Shown here: positions 34,489 to 43,578 of the stretch, piece by piece | Position numbering within the stretch: position 1 is the stretch's first letter | Layout of the letters: each line of letters opens with the position of its first letter | Translations under genes and position numbers: made by a program | Notes under the pieces: model-generated | What the model saw: the letters and a program-made list of their open reading frames with translations, nothing else | Database searches by the model: none | Told to the model about the DNA's origin: nothing | DNA from: CAINVV01 sp964506325 | Lineage (GTDB): Bacteria; Bacteroidota; Bacteroidia; Bacteroidales; Prolixibacteraceae | Direction of reading: 5' to 3' | DNA length: 58,932 nt | Assembly (NCBI GenBank): GCA_964506325.1 | Contig: CAZDLO010000012.1 | Coordinates: 1-58,932 of the forward strand

Positions 34489-36993
34489 GTGAAGTCCAGG
34501 CTATTAGACATAATTGATTTTGAAAAAGTTAACACCCTGCTCGAAGGGTTTAGCAAAGCTACGGGTTTTGTTTCCGGCATTCTGGATCTGGAAGGGAATG
34601 TTTTGTCCCAATCCGGATGGCGGGAGATCTGTACTGATTTTCACCGCCTTCATCCGGAAACCGCTGCAATGTGCACAAAGAGTGACACTTGCCTGACTGA
34701 TTTACTGTTACAAGGTGGAAAATACAAATACTATAAGTGCTTAAACGGACTTATTGATGTGGCATTTCCAATCGTTATCAATGGCGAGCATATTGGAAAC
34801 CTCTTTACCGGACAGTTGCTCTTCGAAAAGCCCGACCGGGAATTCTTCCGCCAACAGGCTGCAAAATTTGGATTCGAAGAGAAGGCCTATCTCTCCGCCC
34901 TGGATAAGGTTCCTGTCATTTCGGAGCAGGTCGTAACCCAAACCATGGAATTTTTATTGAAAATGACTGAACTGATCAGTGAAATGACTCTCCGGAGAGT
35001 TGAGCAAAATGAATTGGTTTCTTTGTTTAAAAAGGGCGAGGAGGAATTACAGATTGCGCTTGATAAGACCAAGGCAAGCGAGAATAAATTGCGGGAGAGT
35101 GAACGATTTTTGAAGGATACCCAGAAAATTGCCGGACTTGGAACCTATACTCTCGACATTTTGACCGGAATCTGGACAAGTTCTGAAGTACTGGATGAAA
35201 TCTTCGGTATCAATGAAAATTTTGACAAATCGGTTGATGGGTGGCTTTCTTTCACGCATCCTGATTTTAAAGAAACTATGGCCGGCTACTGGACAAATGA
35301 AGTCCTTGGTAAAAATATCAGGTTCGACAAGGTCTATAAAATTATCAGACAGAATGATAAGGTAGAACGCTGGGTGCATGGAATAGGCGATCTGATTCTG
35401 AATGATGAAAACCGGCCAATAAGGATGATTGGCACCATAGCGGATATAACAGAACGCCAGAATTCGGATGAAGAATTACGAGAGAAGGAAATCCAGTACC
35501 GTAATCTTGCCAATTCTGGAAATGCACTGATCTGGACAGCCGATACAACTAAGAATTGCACCTATTTTAATGACCCCTGGTATAAATTTACCGGTCGAAC
35601 ACCCAAACAGGAAGTTGGCAATGGTTGGGCAGCCGGAATTCATCCGGACGATCACGATCAATGCCTGCAGACTTTTGTGAATGCATTCGATCAAAGAGAG
35701 TCTTTCAGCATGGAATACAGGCTGCTCCATGTAAGCGGCGAATACAGATGGCTGCTGGATAAGGGGACACCAAATTACAACGTAAAAGGGGAATTCGTTG
35801 GTTACATTGGGCATTGCTTTGATATCACAGATCAAAAGAAAACTGAGCAGGAATTAGTTCAGGCCAAAGAAAAAGCAGAAGAAAGCGACCGTCTAAAATC
35901 TGCCTTTCTTGCCAATATGAGCCACGAGATAAGGACTCCCATGAATGGCATTTTGGGTTTCACCGAATTATTGAAGGAACCGGACCTCGATGGAAATGAC
36001 AAGAATTTTTTCATCCAGTTAATCGAGCAGAGCGGGAACAGAATGCTCAGCCTGATGAATGATATCATGGATATTTCAAGAATAGATGCCGGAGAAGTAA
36101 ACAGTTATCTGACATCTTACAATATCTGGGAGAAGCTTGAATACATAAAAGACTTCTTTAACAGGAGTGCCGAACAAAAAGGAATAAAAATAATTTACAG
36201 CAATTCCCTTTCCGCCCATGATGCCCGAATTACTGCTGACGAACAGAAATTGGATACTATTCTGATTAATTTAGTCAAGAATGCCATTAAATTCACACAT
36301 TCCGGTACCGTCGAATTTGGCTGCGACAAAATAGACCATTATTTCCAGTTCTATGTTAAAGACACTGGCATTGGGATAGATCCGGAGCATCAGGAAATAA
36401 TATTTGACAGATTCAGACAGGTGAGTGATTCTTTGAGCCGTTCCTATGAAGGTGCCGGGCTCGGACTAGCCATCTCAAAGGCCTATGTTGAGCTGATGGG
36501 AGGAAAGATATGGGTTGAGAGTGAGAAGGGACAAGGATCAATTTTCTATTTCACACTGCCTGTCAATGTAAGTTTAACTGCTGAAAGTCAAAAATTCGGG
36601 CCCGTAAAAACAAAGACCTTCAAGATAAAGAAGGTCAAGATACTGCTGGTTGAAGACGACGAAGTATCCATGAAATATATGAAGCACATTCTGGCGGATG
36701 TTAGCATAGAATTGCTGCAGGCCCACAATGGCAATGAAGCTATTGATATTTATAATAAAAATCCGGATATCAGCCTGATATTAATGGACCTGAAAATGCC
36801 TGTCCTGGATGGCTTTGAAGCAACCAGGCGAATACGCAGATCCAGTAAGGAAGTAGTAATTATTGCACAAACTGCCTATAGAATGGCTGGAGACAGGGCA
36901 AAGGCGATATTGGCGGGCTGCAATGATTATATCGCAAAACCCGTTGCAGTGAAAGATTTACAAAGAGTTATGGTGAAATATTTGCACCAGTAG
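34489..36993 (+). CDS. PocR-PAS-PAS hybrid sensor histidine kinase
   Basis: This 834-residue soluble sensor kinase starts at GTG 34489. Domains in order are a PocR ligand-binding domain (about 8-165, with CTDFHRLHPETAAMCTKSDTC and PIVINGEHIGNLFTGQLLF) and a short coiled stretch. Two PAS domains with PAC motifs follow (about 215-335 and 345-455), then HisKA (NMSHEIRTPMNG, His479), HATPase_c (FRQVSDSLSRSYEGAGLGLAISKAY) and a receiver domain (Asp767 in LILMDLKMP). There are no membrane segments. PocR domains sense small organic ligands in known cases such as propanediol regulation. No DNA-binding output or partner regulator lies beside it, so the phosphorelay target is elsewhere. Two palindromes lie in its leader region. 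Confidence 0.92.
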   Translation: MKSRLLDIIDFEKVNTLLEGFSKATGFVSGILDLEGNVLSQSGWREICTDFHRLHPETAAMCTKSDTCLTDLLLQGGKYKYYKCLNGLIDVAFPIVINGEHIGNLFTGQLLFEKPDREFFRQQAAKFGFEEKAYLSALDKVPVISEQVVTQTMEFLLKMTELISEMTLRRVEQNELVSLFKKGEEELQIALDKTKASENKLRESERFLKDTQKIAGLGTYTLDILTGIWTSSEVLDEIFGINENFDKSVDGWLSFTHPDFKETMAGYWTNEVLGKNIRFDKVYKIIRQNDKVERWVHGIGDLILNDENRPIRMIGTIADITERQNSDEELREKEIQYRNLANSGNALIWTADTTKNCTYFNDPWYKFTGRTPKQEVGNGWAAGIHPDDHDQCLQTFVNAFDQRESFSMEYRLLHVSGEYRWLLDKGTPNYNVKGEFVGYIGHCFDITDQKKTEQELVQAKEKAEESDRLKSAFLANMSHEIRTPMNGILGFTELLKEPDLDGNDKNFFIQLIEQSGNRMLSLMNDIMDISRIDAGEVNSYLTSYNIWEKLEYIKDFFNRSAEQKGIKIIYSNSLSAHDARITADEQKLDTILINLVKNAIKFTHSGTVEFGCDKIDHYFQFYVKDTGIGIDPEHQEIIFDRFRQVSDSLSRSYEGAGLGLAISKAYVELMGGKIWVESEKGQGSIFYFTLPVNVSLTAESQKFGPVKTKTFKIKKVKILLVEDDEVSMKYMKHILADVSIELLQAHNGNEAIDIYNKNPDISLILMDLKMPVLDGFEATRRIRRSSKEVVIIAQTAYRMAGDRAKAILAGCNDYIAKPVAVKDLQRVMVKYLHQ

Positions 36994-37154
36994 GTTCGAA
37001 AATCAGCTCCCGAACAGCACCATTAATAATCTTTGACCCGTTGAATTGAAACGAATCCTGTTTTCGTACCTGGGGTAATCGCCCCTGCCACTTGTCAGGC
37101 TGGATAATTAGCTTCAGGATCCCGGAAAACAAAGGACTGAAACCTTCGCAAGAC

Positions 37155-38135
37155 TCACTCGAGAATATTTCTCATGTAATCGATGCATTTGATGACCTCC
37201 TTTACCGGATCTGAATCCTGCCCGATGTTGTATTCCAGCTCAACAAAAACATCAATGGGCCACTTCTCTTTTTTAAGCAGCAGAAGGATATCAGCAATCG
37301 GTGTTTCTCCCTGTCCAAAAGGCTTGTTGGTATTGGGTGTTGCATGATTGGGTCCAGTCTTGTCTTTCATGTGTATCATCGGAATCCTGTCGTGATATTT
37401 GACAATGACTTCATTCGGATGTTTACCGGTTACTCCGAAATAGTGCCCCACATCAAGATTAAGCCTGTTGGCGGGAGAATAGGCAAGCAAGGTGTCAATA
37501 TCGAACCCCGGCTCGCCAAATTGTCCGTGCGTATGGTAAATAGCAAGGCTGTTATGCTTTTCGGCAAATTTGCCCAGGCGTTTGCAGGCATCATCACTGG
37601 CTTCATTTGTAATACCGTAAGCCCCCAGAATTTTGGCAGCATCGTAGGCATAATCAATCTCTTCATCCGTCCAGGAAGATGGAGCGAATTTGGCAATGTG
37701 TATGTCAACGCCTGCGTCATTGTACATTTTTCGCACATCAGCGTACTTTTGCAGGGGCAGAGACAATCGCCAGCTGCGCTGTGCTTCCCTGGCCGCATCA
37801 GCAGCTTTGGCACGCTCAGCCTTTTCCTGGGCAGATATTACCTCCCCTTTCCGTACCTGGGTCGGCGACGGAGGAATTCCTAGCCCTTCTTCGAGTACAC
37901 TTCTCATTTCCAGCGCATTAACTCCGGCCTTGAGTACATACTCCAGCACCTCCTCCAGGTTGTGTGAAATTGCACGGTAGGAATAGGTGGTGAGTCCCAA
38001 CTGTACGCCGTTCACTTTTGAATTGGGCTTTTTACTGCTGTTGGCGAACGAAAAATTAAATGGTACCATCGAAACTGCGGCAGCAGCAGCAGTGGTTCCC
38101 AAGAATCTGCGCCTTGAAATAATTGCTTTTTTCAT
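37155..38135 (-). CDS. Tat-exported sugar phosphate isomerase/epimerase-like TIM barrel
   Basis: This 326-residue protein begins with a twin-arginine signal, SRRRFLGTTAAAAAVSMVPF, so it is probably folded before export to the periplasm. The body is an AP-endonuclease-2/xylose-isomerase-like TIM barrel: VQLGLTTYSYRAI, HTHGQFG, LNLDVGHYFGVTG, IPMIHMKDKTGP and VFVELEYNIG. The acidic and histidine residues in these motifs form the family metal site. Exported members of this family in Bacteroidota are linked to unusual sugar chemistry, including 3-keto-glycoside cleavage. The specific reaction is not evident. It stands alone between the PocR kinase and a divergent alpha/alpha lipoprotein. Confidence 0.85.
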   Translation of the reverse strand: MKKAIISRRRFLGTTAAAAAVSMVPFNFSFANSSKKPNSKVNGVQLGLTTYSYRAISHNLEEVLEYVLKAGVNALEMRSVLEEGLGIPPSPTQVRKGEVISAQEKAERAKAADAAREAQRSWRLSLPLQKYADVRKMYNDAGVDIHIAKFAPSSWTDEEIDYAYDAAKILGAYGITNEASDDACKRLGKFAEKHNSLAIYHTHGQFGEPGFDIDTLLAYSPANRLNLDVGHYFGVTGKHPNEVIVKYHDRIPMIHMKDKTGPNHATPNTNKPFGQGETPIADILLLLKKEKWPIDVFVELEYNIGQDSDPVKEVIKCIDYMRNILE

Positions 38136-38380
38136 ATACTCGATTGCTTTAGAATTTCAAATAATTTTTAACCCAATGAATTTACAACTTAATCCTGGCA
38201 TAACAAGGGAAAGACCCGACGATTTTTCCGTAGATTGGAAATACTCTCCGGGCAACCGGGAAAAGATAATTAAACCTTCTGGAAATAATCGTCTCTTTCT
38301 CCCCTTTATCAATCACAGCAGGACCAAATTACCATTACTTTTATTCCCAGTTACAATGACTGGATTGATCCTCCCGGCTG

Positions 38381-39448
38381 ATGAAACAATATTTACTTTT
38401 TCTACTAACCTGGCTGACCTGCTCCTGCAATAATCACGGAAATGATATTGCGGATCCGCTGTGCACTGTTGACCCCAATCAGCGTTTTTACACACAGAAT
38501 GAAATGACTGCTGCGTTCAGGAATGACATCATTGAAAAACTGGCAACTTCAAACCAGACAGATGCCTCCGGAGCTTTGGACAGAAACAAGCCGGGCTATT
38601 TTCATGTAAGATTTCAAATGGGAATTTCACCACTCGCTGATTTTGCAGTAGATGCACAAAATTCAACAGCACTCGAAATGGTTGTCAGGGCCATCGAATA
38701 CAGTTTTAAATACCAAAAACCTGACGGGGATTTTCAGCTCGAAATCCCATCAGAACTAATTAATACGGGGACAGTTACTGCTGGAGATAGAATAAGCGGA
38801 ATTGCTTTTTTCTATTCTGCCCTTGGATCAGGATTGCTGGCCCTGCACGAAAATCCGGGCTACCAGGCCCAGTTGGCAGCTAAAGCCAGGATTGAAAATC
38901 TAGTGCCGAAATACCAGCTTTCCCTGAACTATCTAAAATCCAATGCCCTCATTTTGAAGCAAATTGATGCTGACGCTCCCAACCGTTTATTTTTTGATGC
39001 ACTGGCATTTTATGCCATGGGGAAATACCTGAACGACGAGGAGGCCATGAAAACCGGCCTTGATTTTGTGAACCTTGCACTCGCCAAAAAGGAACCAGAA
39101 GGCTATTTCATGGAGGGTTCAGGGTACGACAGCAGTTACCAGGGTGTTGGCATTGCCATTGGTTTCAGGTTACTTTCAATCATGAAGAGTGATGACCCCA
39201 TGCGTCAGGTACTCTATGACAACCTGGCCTGCGCTACCCGGTGGGAAATGTCTAGGATAAAACCTACCGGTGAAATATCTGCAGAAGGAAATTCGCGGGT
39301 CTTTGCGGGCGGAGAAACTTTTCTTGGCAAGGAAAAACAGGTTGCCTACAGCAGCGTTTTGGTGGCATTGTGGAATATGTACAATTACTCCGGGAAGGAA
39401 GAATACAACGAGGCTGCCAATAAAGTACTGGCCTTTTACCTTTTGTAA
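38381..39448 (+). CDS. Alpha/alpha-toroid lipoprotein of unknown function
   Basis: This 355-residue protein starts with MKQYLLFLLTWLTCSC, a lipoprotein-type signal. The rest is a series of helix-rich repeats (AIEYSFKYQKPDGDFQLEIP, FFYSALGSGLLALHENPGY, LFFDALAFYAMGKYL, GVGIAIGFRLLSIM, YSSVLVALWNMYNYSGKEEY). This pattern suggests an alpha/alpha-toroid such as polysaccharide lyase- or glycosidase-like proteins. I see no firm catalytic motif and do not recognise a family. It is transcribed divergently from the Tat-exported TIM-barrel gene across 245 bp, so the two may share a regulator. Confidence 0.65.
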   Translation: MKQYLLFLLTWLTCSCNNHGNDIADPLCTVDPNQRFYTQNEMTAAFRNDIIEKLATSNQTDASGALDRNKPGYFHVRFQMGISPLADFAVDAQNSTALEMVVRAIEYSFKYQKPDGDFQLEIPSELINTGTVTAGDRISGIAFFYSALGSGLLALHENPGYQAQLAAKARIENLVPKYQLSLNYLKSNALILKQIDADAPNRLFFDALAFYAMGKYLNDEEAMKTGLDFVNLALAKKEPEGYFMEGSGYDSSYQGVGIAIGFRLLSIMKSDDPMRQVLYDNLACATRWEMSRIKPTGEISAEGNSRVFAGGETFLGKEKQVAYSSVLVALWNMYNYSGKEEYNEAANKVLAFYLL

Positions 39449-39550
39449 CCCCCGGGTTTTTAAGGCCGATTTACATCCGCATTTCCCCAAGGGCTGCATA
39501 TTTACTTAGAGATAAGTACTATAGACCCTCGAATGCCTGTTGTGCTCCAA

Positions 39551-40828
39551 CTATTCTGAATCGGGTTTTAGGTTGTAGCCCCGAATATTATTTTTCAGAA
39601 TCAACCTGAGCGAAGAGTCTTTGGTCAGGTAACCCCAGGCCCAGTTAATGAAAATAACCAGTTTATTCCTGACGCTCAGTATTAGCATCAGGTGAAGAAA
39701 CATCCACACAAACCAGGCGAAGTATCCTTTGAACTGTATGAACGGAAGATCCACAACAGCTTTGTTGGTGCCTATAGTTGCCATGGATCCAAAATTTACA
39801 TATTCATATGGTTTCAATTTCCTTCCTTTCATTGTTGCTTTCAGATTCCTTGCAAGCTTCCTTGCCTGGTGTATTGCCACATTTGCCACCTGCGGATGAC
39901 CTTTGGGATACAACGGAGTTTCCATATATGCAATGTCTCCGATGGCATAAATATTACCATACCCTTCAACCTGGTTGTACCTGTCTGTTTTTATCCTCCC
40001 GTTTGGAAGAACAACCTCCGTTTTCAGGCCGTCAATCGTATTACCGGTGATACCTGCAGTCCATATGACACTCCTGCTTTTAATCGTGTCGCCATTGTTG
40101 AGCAGAACAGTCTTCCCGTCATAATCCGTCACAAAGACATTGGTCCTGATTTCGACCCCCATATCCCGCAGGTATTTTTCCGAACTTCTTTTTGCAAGAT
40201 CGCTCATGCCGTTCAGAGTTGCCGAACTGCCTTCGAGAAGAATGATTTTTAAATCCCTGAAGTCAATGTGGGGGTAATCTTTGGGGAGAATGTTGGATTT
40301 GATTTCCGCGAAAGAACCACACAATTCAACTCCTGTTGGTCCGGCACCTACAATGACAATATTCATCAGGTACTCCCTTTCTTCTTCACCGGCAGACAAT
40401 ATCTTTTCGAAGTTCAGCAGGATGTTGTTCCTTATTTCAATGGCGTCATAGGTTGTTTTCAACGCGTAAGCATATTCTTCAATTTTTTTATTGCCAAAGA
40501 AATTTGTTTTCCCGCCAATCGCTACAACGAGCAAATCAAACCGGAATGAGCCTATCGAAGTTTCCAGGGTATTGGCAGGACTATTCACCCGTAGTACCTC
40601 AGCCAGACGGATCTGCATATTTTTCCTGTGGTGGAATATCTTACGCAATGGGAATGAGATACTTGAAGGTTCTATCTGTGAAGTAGCCACCTGGTAAAAA
40701 AGGGGTTGAAACTGGTGGTGATTTTGCTTGTCAATCAAAAGTACCTCAAACAATTCCTCGTCAAGATGCCGGATGAATTGTAAGCCGGCAAAGCCGCCCC
40801 CGACTACTATAATCTTCTTTTTGTCCAT
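39551..40828 (-). CDS. ndh: Type II NADH dehydrogenase (NDH-2)
   Basis: This 425-residue flavoprotein shows an N-terminal FAD Rossmann motif (IIVVGGGFAGLQFIRHL), the NDH-2 block NHHQFQPLFYQVATSQIEPSSISFPLR, a second dinucleotide motif for NADH (IVIVGAGPTGVELCGSFAE) and the FAD-contact motif YAIGDIAYME. A hydrophobic C-terminal stretch (GYFAWFVWMFLHLMLILSV) fits membrane attachment. It transfers electrons from NADH to quinone at the cytoplasmic face of the inner membrane without pumping protons. Length and motif order match the family well. It appears monocistronic; the 241-bp divergent region before DUF423 would contain its promoter. Confidence 0.9.
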   Translation of the reverse strand: MDKKKIIVVGGGFAGLQFIRHLDEELFEVLLIDKQNHHQFQPLFYQVATSQIEPSSISFPLRKIFHHRKNMQIRLAEVLRVNSPANTLETSIGSFRFDLLVVAIGGKTNFFGNKKIEEYAYALKTTYDAIEIRNNILLNFEKILSAGEEEREYLMNIVIVGAGPTGVELCGSFAEIKSNILPKDYPHIDFRDLKIILLEGSSATLNGMSDLAKRSSEKYLRDMGVEIRTNVFVTDYDGKTVLLNNGDTIKSRSVIWTAGITGNTIDGLKTEVVLPNGRIKTDRYNQVEGYGNIYAIGDIAYMETPLYPKGHPQVANVAIHQARKLARNLKATMKGRKLKPYEYVNFGSMATIGTNKAVVDLPFIQFKGYFAWFVWMFLHLMLILSVRNKLVIFINWAWGYLTKDSSLRLILKNNIRGYNLKPDSE

Positions 40829-41021
40829 TTTGTGAATGAAAGTGAATCATATGATTTTACCCGGAAAAATTAAAAATGTTTCAAATAACCTCCTGCCGGA
40901 GATGTCTCAGTTTCAAAAACAAACCAACAACAGATAGATTGATCGGGTATATTTAGATAATTAACAATGAACGCATTGTGAAATTTATCTGTTTAAAGTC
41001 AGGAAAATATTAAATAAAAAG

Positions 41022-41051
41022 TTGTCAGCACTCCCCTTTTTTCTAGATTTA
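41022..41051 (+). promoter_or_regulatory. Promoter of the DUF423 gene
   Basis: TTG at 41022-41024 and TAGATTTA at 41044-41051 are separated by 19 bp, matching the Bacteroidota -33/-7 spacing with one mismatch in the -7 element (TAnnTTTG). The DUF423 start lies 18 bp further on. Confidence 0.5.
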
Positions 41052-41069
41052 CCTCCATAAAATAAAATT

Positions 41070-41444
41070 ATGCGATTATTCTTAACAGCAGGGGCCATTA
41101 GCGGTGCCTTGGCCGTTCTGCTCGGCGCCTTTGGAGCACACCTCCTCCAGCAAATGATTTCACCTGAGATGCTTGAAATATATAAAACAGGAAACCAGTA
41201 CCAGTTTTATCACACTTTTGCCTTGATCTGTACAGGAATTCTTATGCGTTTCCAACCAACGAAAACCCTGGAATGGTCTGGTTACCTTTTCATGGCTGGA
41301 ACAACCATATTTTCAGGGTTTCTATACCTTCTGGCGATAACGGGAAATAAAGCACTGGGGATGATTGTTCCAATAGGTGGATTAACACTGGTTGCCGCCT
41401 GGATCTTTCTGTTGGTTCATATACTGAAAAACCGGGTCCGGTAG
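41070..41444 (+). CDS. DUF423 membrane protein
   Basis: This 124-residue inner-membrane protein has three or four predicted helices. It begins with the family block LTAGAISGALAVLLGAFGAHLLQ, continues with NQYQFYHTFALICTG and ends in IVPIGGLTLVAAWIFLLVHIL. This matches DUF423 (YgdD/TMEM256-like), whose function is unknown. Length is normal for the family. It is separated from the phosphate genes by 143 bp containing a separate promoter, so it is probably an independent unit. Confidence 0.88.
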   Translation: MRLFLTAGAISGALAVLLGAFGAHLLQQMISPEMLEIYKTGNQYQFYHTFALICTGILMRFQPTKTLEWSGYLFMAGTTIFSGFLYLLAITGNKALGMIVPIGGLTLVAAWIFLLVHILKNRVR

Positions 41445-41484
41445 TATTCTGGCCCCCGGTTCAGAATTGTACCAATTTTAAGAA

Positions 41485-41517
41485 TTGTAACATTTACTTA
41501 ACCGATTTGTAACATTT
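41485..41517 (+). promoter_or_regulatory. PHO-box-like tandem 11-bp repeats before DUF47-PiT
   Basis: Three contiguous 11-bp units are read: TTGTAACATTT (41485-41495), ACTTAACCGAT (41496-41506), TTGTAACATTT (41507-41517). Outer units are identical; the middle keeps TAAC. PhoB/OmpR-family regulators bind direct repeats of this period. The array ends 4 bp before the -33 TTG, the usual place for an activator box. A looser TTGTACC copy starts at 41467. Confidence 0.6.
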
Positions 41518-41521
41518 GTAG

Positions 41522-41552
41522 TTGGATTAGACCTGGATTTTATTTAAATTTA
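41522..41552 (+). promoter_or_regulatory. Promoter of the DUF47-PiT operon
   Basis: TTG (41522-41524) and TAAATTTA (41545-41552) are 20 bp apart, a good match to the Bacteroidota TTTG/TAnnTTTG pattern with one mismatch. It lies just downstream of the tandem 11-bp repeats and 35 bp before the DUF47 start. Confidence 0.55.
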
Positions 41553-41587
41553 GTTGCCCTCAAAATCTCATTAAAATATTTCCCGCC

Positions 41588-42235
41588 ATGAAGCTCAAAG
41601 AGATTTTTGGATTCCTTGTACCGGAAGACCGCAGGTTTTTTCCCCTGTTCAGCGAAGCGGCAGACAATCTCGTTCTAGCCTCTGAATTATTGATCAAACT
41701 GGTCAGGGAACATCATCCCGGCGCAAGGATGGAGTACCTGGAGCAGATCAGAGAGGCTGAGCATTCTGGTGACAATATTACCAGGAAACTGCTCATTGAG
41801 TTAAACGGGACTCTTGTTACACCTTTCGACAGGGAAGACATACACGGACTGATCAATAAAATGGATGACATAGTGGATTACATTTATTCAGCATCCTCCA
41901 GAATTAATTTTTACAAGCTAACCAGCATTCCGGAAGAATTCACCAGGATAGCTGACCGCATCCATTTCGCCACCAAAGAAATCCAGAATGTTCTTCGGAG
42001 TGTCCATACTGTTAGCGATTTCAAAAATCATATGCATTCCAGTGACAAAATCCGCGAATTTGAATGCCAGGCAGATGATATATACCAGGAATATCTTTCA
42101 AGGCTTTTTGATCAGGAGGATAACGCCATCGACCTTATCAAAAAGAGGGATATTTTATTCAGCATGGAAAAAGCTATCAGAAAATGTGACGAAGTCGGAA
42201 ACATCTTTTTTACCCAGATCATTAAAATGGGCTGA
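41588..42235 (+). CDS. DUF47 (PhoU-like) phosphate transport accessory protein
   Basis: This 215-residue cytosolic helical-bundle protein belongs to DUF47, a relative of PhoU. Characteristic segments are FFPLFSEAADNLVLASELLIKLV, EAEHSGDNITRKLLIELNGTLVTPFDREDIHGLINKMDDIVDYIYSA and KAIRKCDEVGNIFFTQIIKMG. The conserved acidic ExxxD-type motifs bind metal in relatives. DUF47 genes typically precede PiT transporters and modulate their activity, as here, where the transporter starts 42 bp after the stop. The operon is preceded by tandem 11-bp TTGTAAC repeats and a promoter, suggesting phosphate control. Confidence 0.93.
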   Translation: MKLKEIFGFLVPEDRRFFPLFSEAADNLVLASELLIKLVREHHPGARMEYLEQIREAEHSGDNITRKLLIELNGTLVTPFDREDIHGLINKMDDIVDYIYSASSRINFYKLTSIPEEFTRIADRIHFATKEIQNVLRSVHTVSDFKNHMHSSDKIREFECQADDIYQEYLSRLFDQEDNAIDLIKKRDILFSMEKAIRKCDEVGNIFFTQIIKMG

Positions 42236-42277
42236 CAATTCAATATATATGGAAAATAACCTATCAATCGTACAACC

Positions 42278-43321
42278 ATGGATTTTACCCTGCTGATTAT
42301 CATCATTGTTCTTGCCTTTTTGTTTGATTTCATCAATGGGTTCCATGATGCTGCGAATTCAATTGCAACCGTCGTATCCACGAAGGTATTGTCTCCTTTC
42401 CAGGCAGTACTTTGGGCCGCAGCCTTCAATTTTCTGGCTTATGCTTTCTTTGAATTAAACATTGCTGATACAATTGCCAAAGTAGTCGACACCAATGCCA
42501 TCAACCTCCAGGTAATTCTTGCAGGAGTACTTGCTGCCATACTCTGGAACTTGCTGACCTGGTACCTCGGAATTCCATCAAGTTCCTCCCATACCCTTGT
42601 TGGAGGTTTTGCGGGTGCCGCCATTGCCTATGCAGGATGGGAGGTGGTGAAAACCAGTGTGATTATTAAAATCGCCTCCTTTATTTTTCTTGCCCCATTT
42701 TTGGGAATGGCCCTTTCTTACCTGTTATCCGTATTGCTGCTCAACCTGTTGCAAAAAGGCAATCCACATAAGCTGAACAGGTATTTCAGAAAATTCCAGC
42801 TGCTCTCCTCTGCCCTGTTTAGCCTGGGACACGGAGGAAACGATGCTCAAAAAGTAATGGGGATTATTGCTGCAGCCTTATTTGTTGCCTTCAAAGGGGT
42901 AGATCCGGCATTGATCCCGGAGTGGGCTCAGATTACCATGGTAAATGGAAAAATTCACACGATTCCCTACTGGGTGGTGATGGGATGCTATGCTGCCATA
43001 AGTATCGGGACCATATCAGGAGGGTGGAGGATTGTCAAGACGATGGGGACAAAAATAACCAAGTTGACCTCATTTGAAGGGGTAACCGCAGAAACAGCGG
43101 GGGCTGCATTGCTTTTCGGGACAGAAGCTTTTGGAATTCCTGTGAGTACTACGCATACCATAACAGGTGCCATTATTGGAACAGGACTGACCAAAAGGGT
43201 GACAATCGTACATTGGGGCATAACAATAAACCTTTTTTATGCCTGGATACTGACCATTCCAATATCAATGCTTATCGCAGCTGTTGTCTATTATTTATTG
43301 ATTCTTTTTGGCCTGGCTTAA
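42278..43321 (+). CDS. pit: PiT-family inorganic phosphate transporter
   Basis: This 347-residue inner-membrane protein has about ten helices and the PiT family's two related signature blocks. The N-terminal one reads FDFINGFHDAANSIATVVSTKVLSP. HGGNDAQKVMGIIAAAL and GIPVSTTHTITGAIIGTG mark the second half. PiT proteins take up metal-phosphate complexes with protons (or sodium). The gene is downstream of DUF47 in a two-gene operon. The preceding tandem repeats suggest induction by phosphate limitation, although many bacterial PiT genes are constitutive. Confidence 0.95.
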   Translation: MDFTLLIIIIVLAFLFDFINGFHDAANSIATVVSTKVLSPFQAVLWAAAFNFLAYAFFELNIADTIAKVVDTNAINLQVILAGVLAAILWNLLTWYLGIPSSSSHTLVGGFAGAAIAYAGWEVVKTSVIIKIASFIFLAPFLGMALSYLLSVLLLNLLQKGNPHKLNRYFRKFQLLSSALFSLGHGGNDAQKVMGIIAAALFVAFKGVDPALIPEWAQITMVNGKIHTIPYWVVMGCYAAISIGTISGGWRIVKTMGTKITKLTSFEGVTAETAGAALLFGTEAFGIPVSTTHTITGAIIGTGLTKRVTIVHWGITINLFYAWILTIPISMLIAAVVYYLLILFGLA

Positions 43322-43578
43322 TTCAAAAGGGCTTTAATCAGGATGTAAGGCATAATTGCTGCCATCGATGATCTCCCCATCCCCTTTTGATGAGCTAAGA
43401 AAGTACAAATCATTTTACCGGGTTAGAACCTGCTTTACCCCCAAAATTTTCAACCAATAAATTTGTTTCGGATACTAAGAAAGTAAATCCTGGATCAGAC
43501 AAATGAGCGAAACCATAATCTTAGAAATCTTAATCCGTACATTTTGATTACCTTTATATCTCATTTAATTTCTACTCC

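Noticed and set aside
37344..37883. Plus-strand 179-codon open frame opposite the TIM-barrel gene
   Set aside because: Antisense shadow of a gene with a Tat signal and metal motifs.
39440..39460. TTGTAAC at the end of the alpha/alpha lipoprotein gene
   Set aside because: It is a single copy formed by the last codon and stop, with no second repeat and no downstream gene in that direction.
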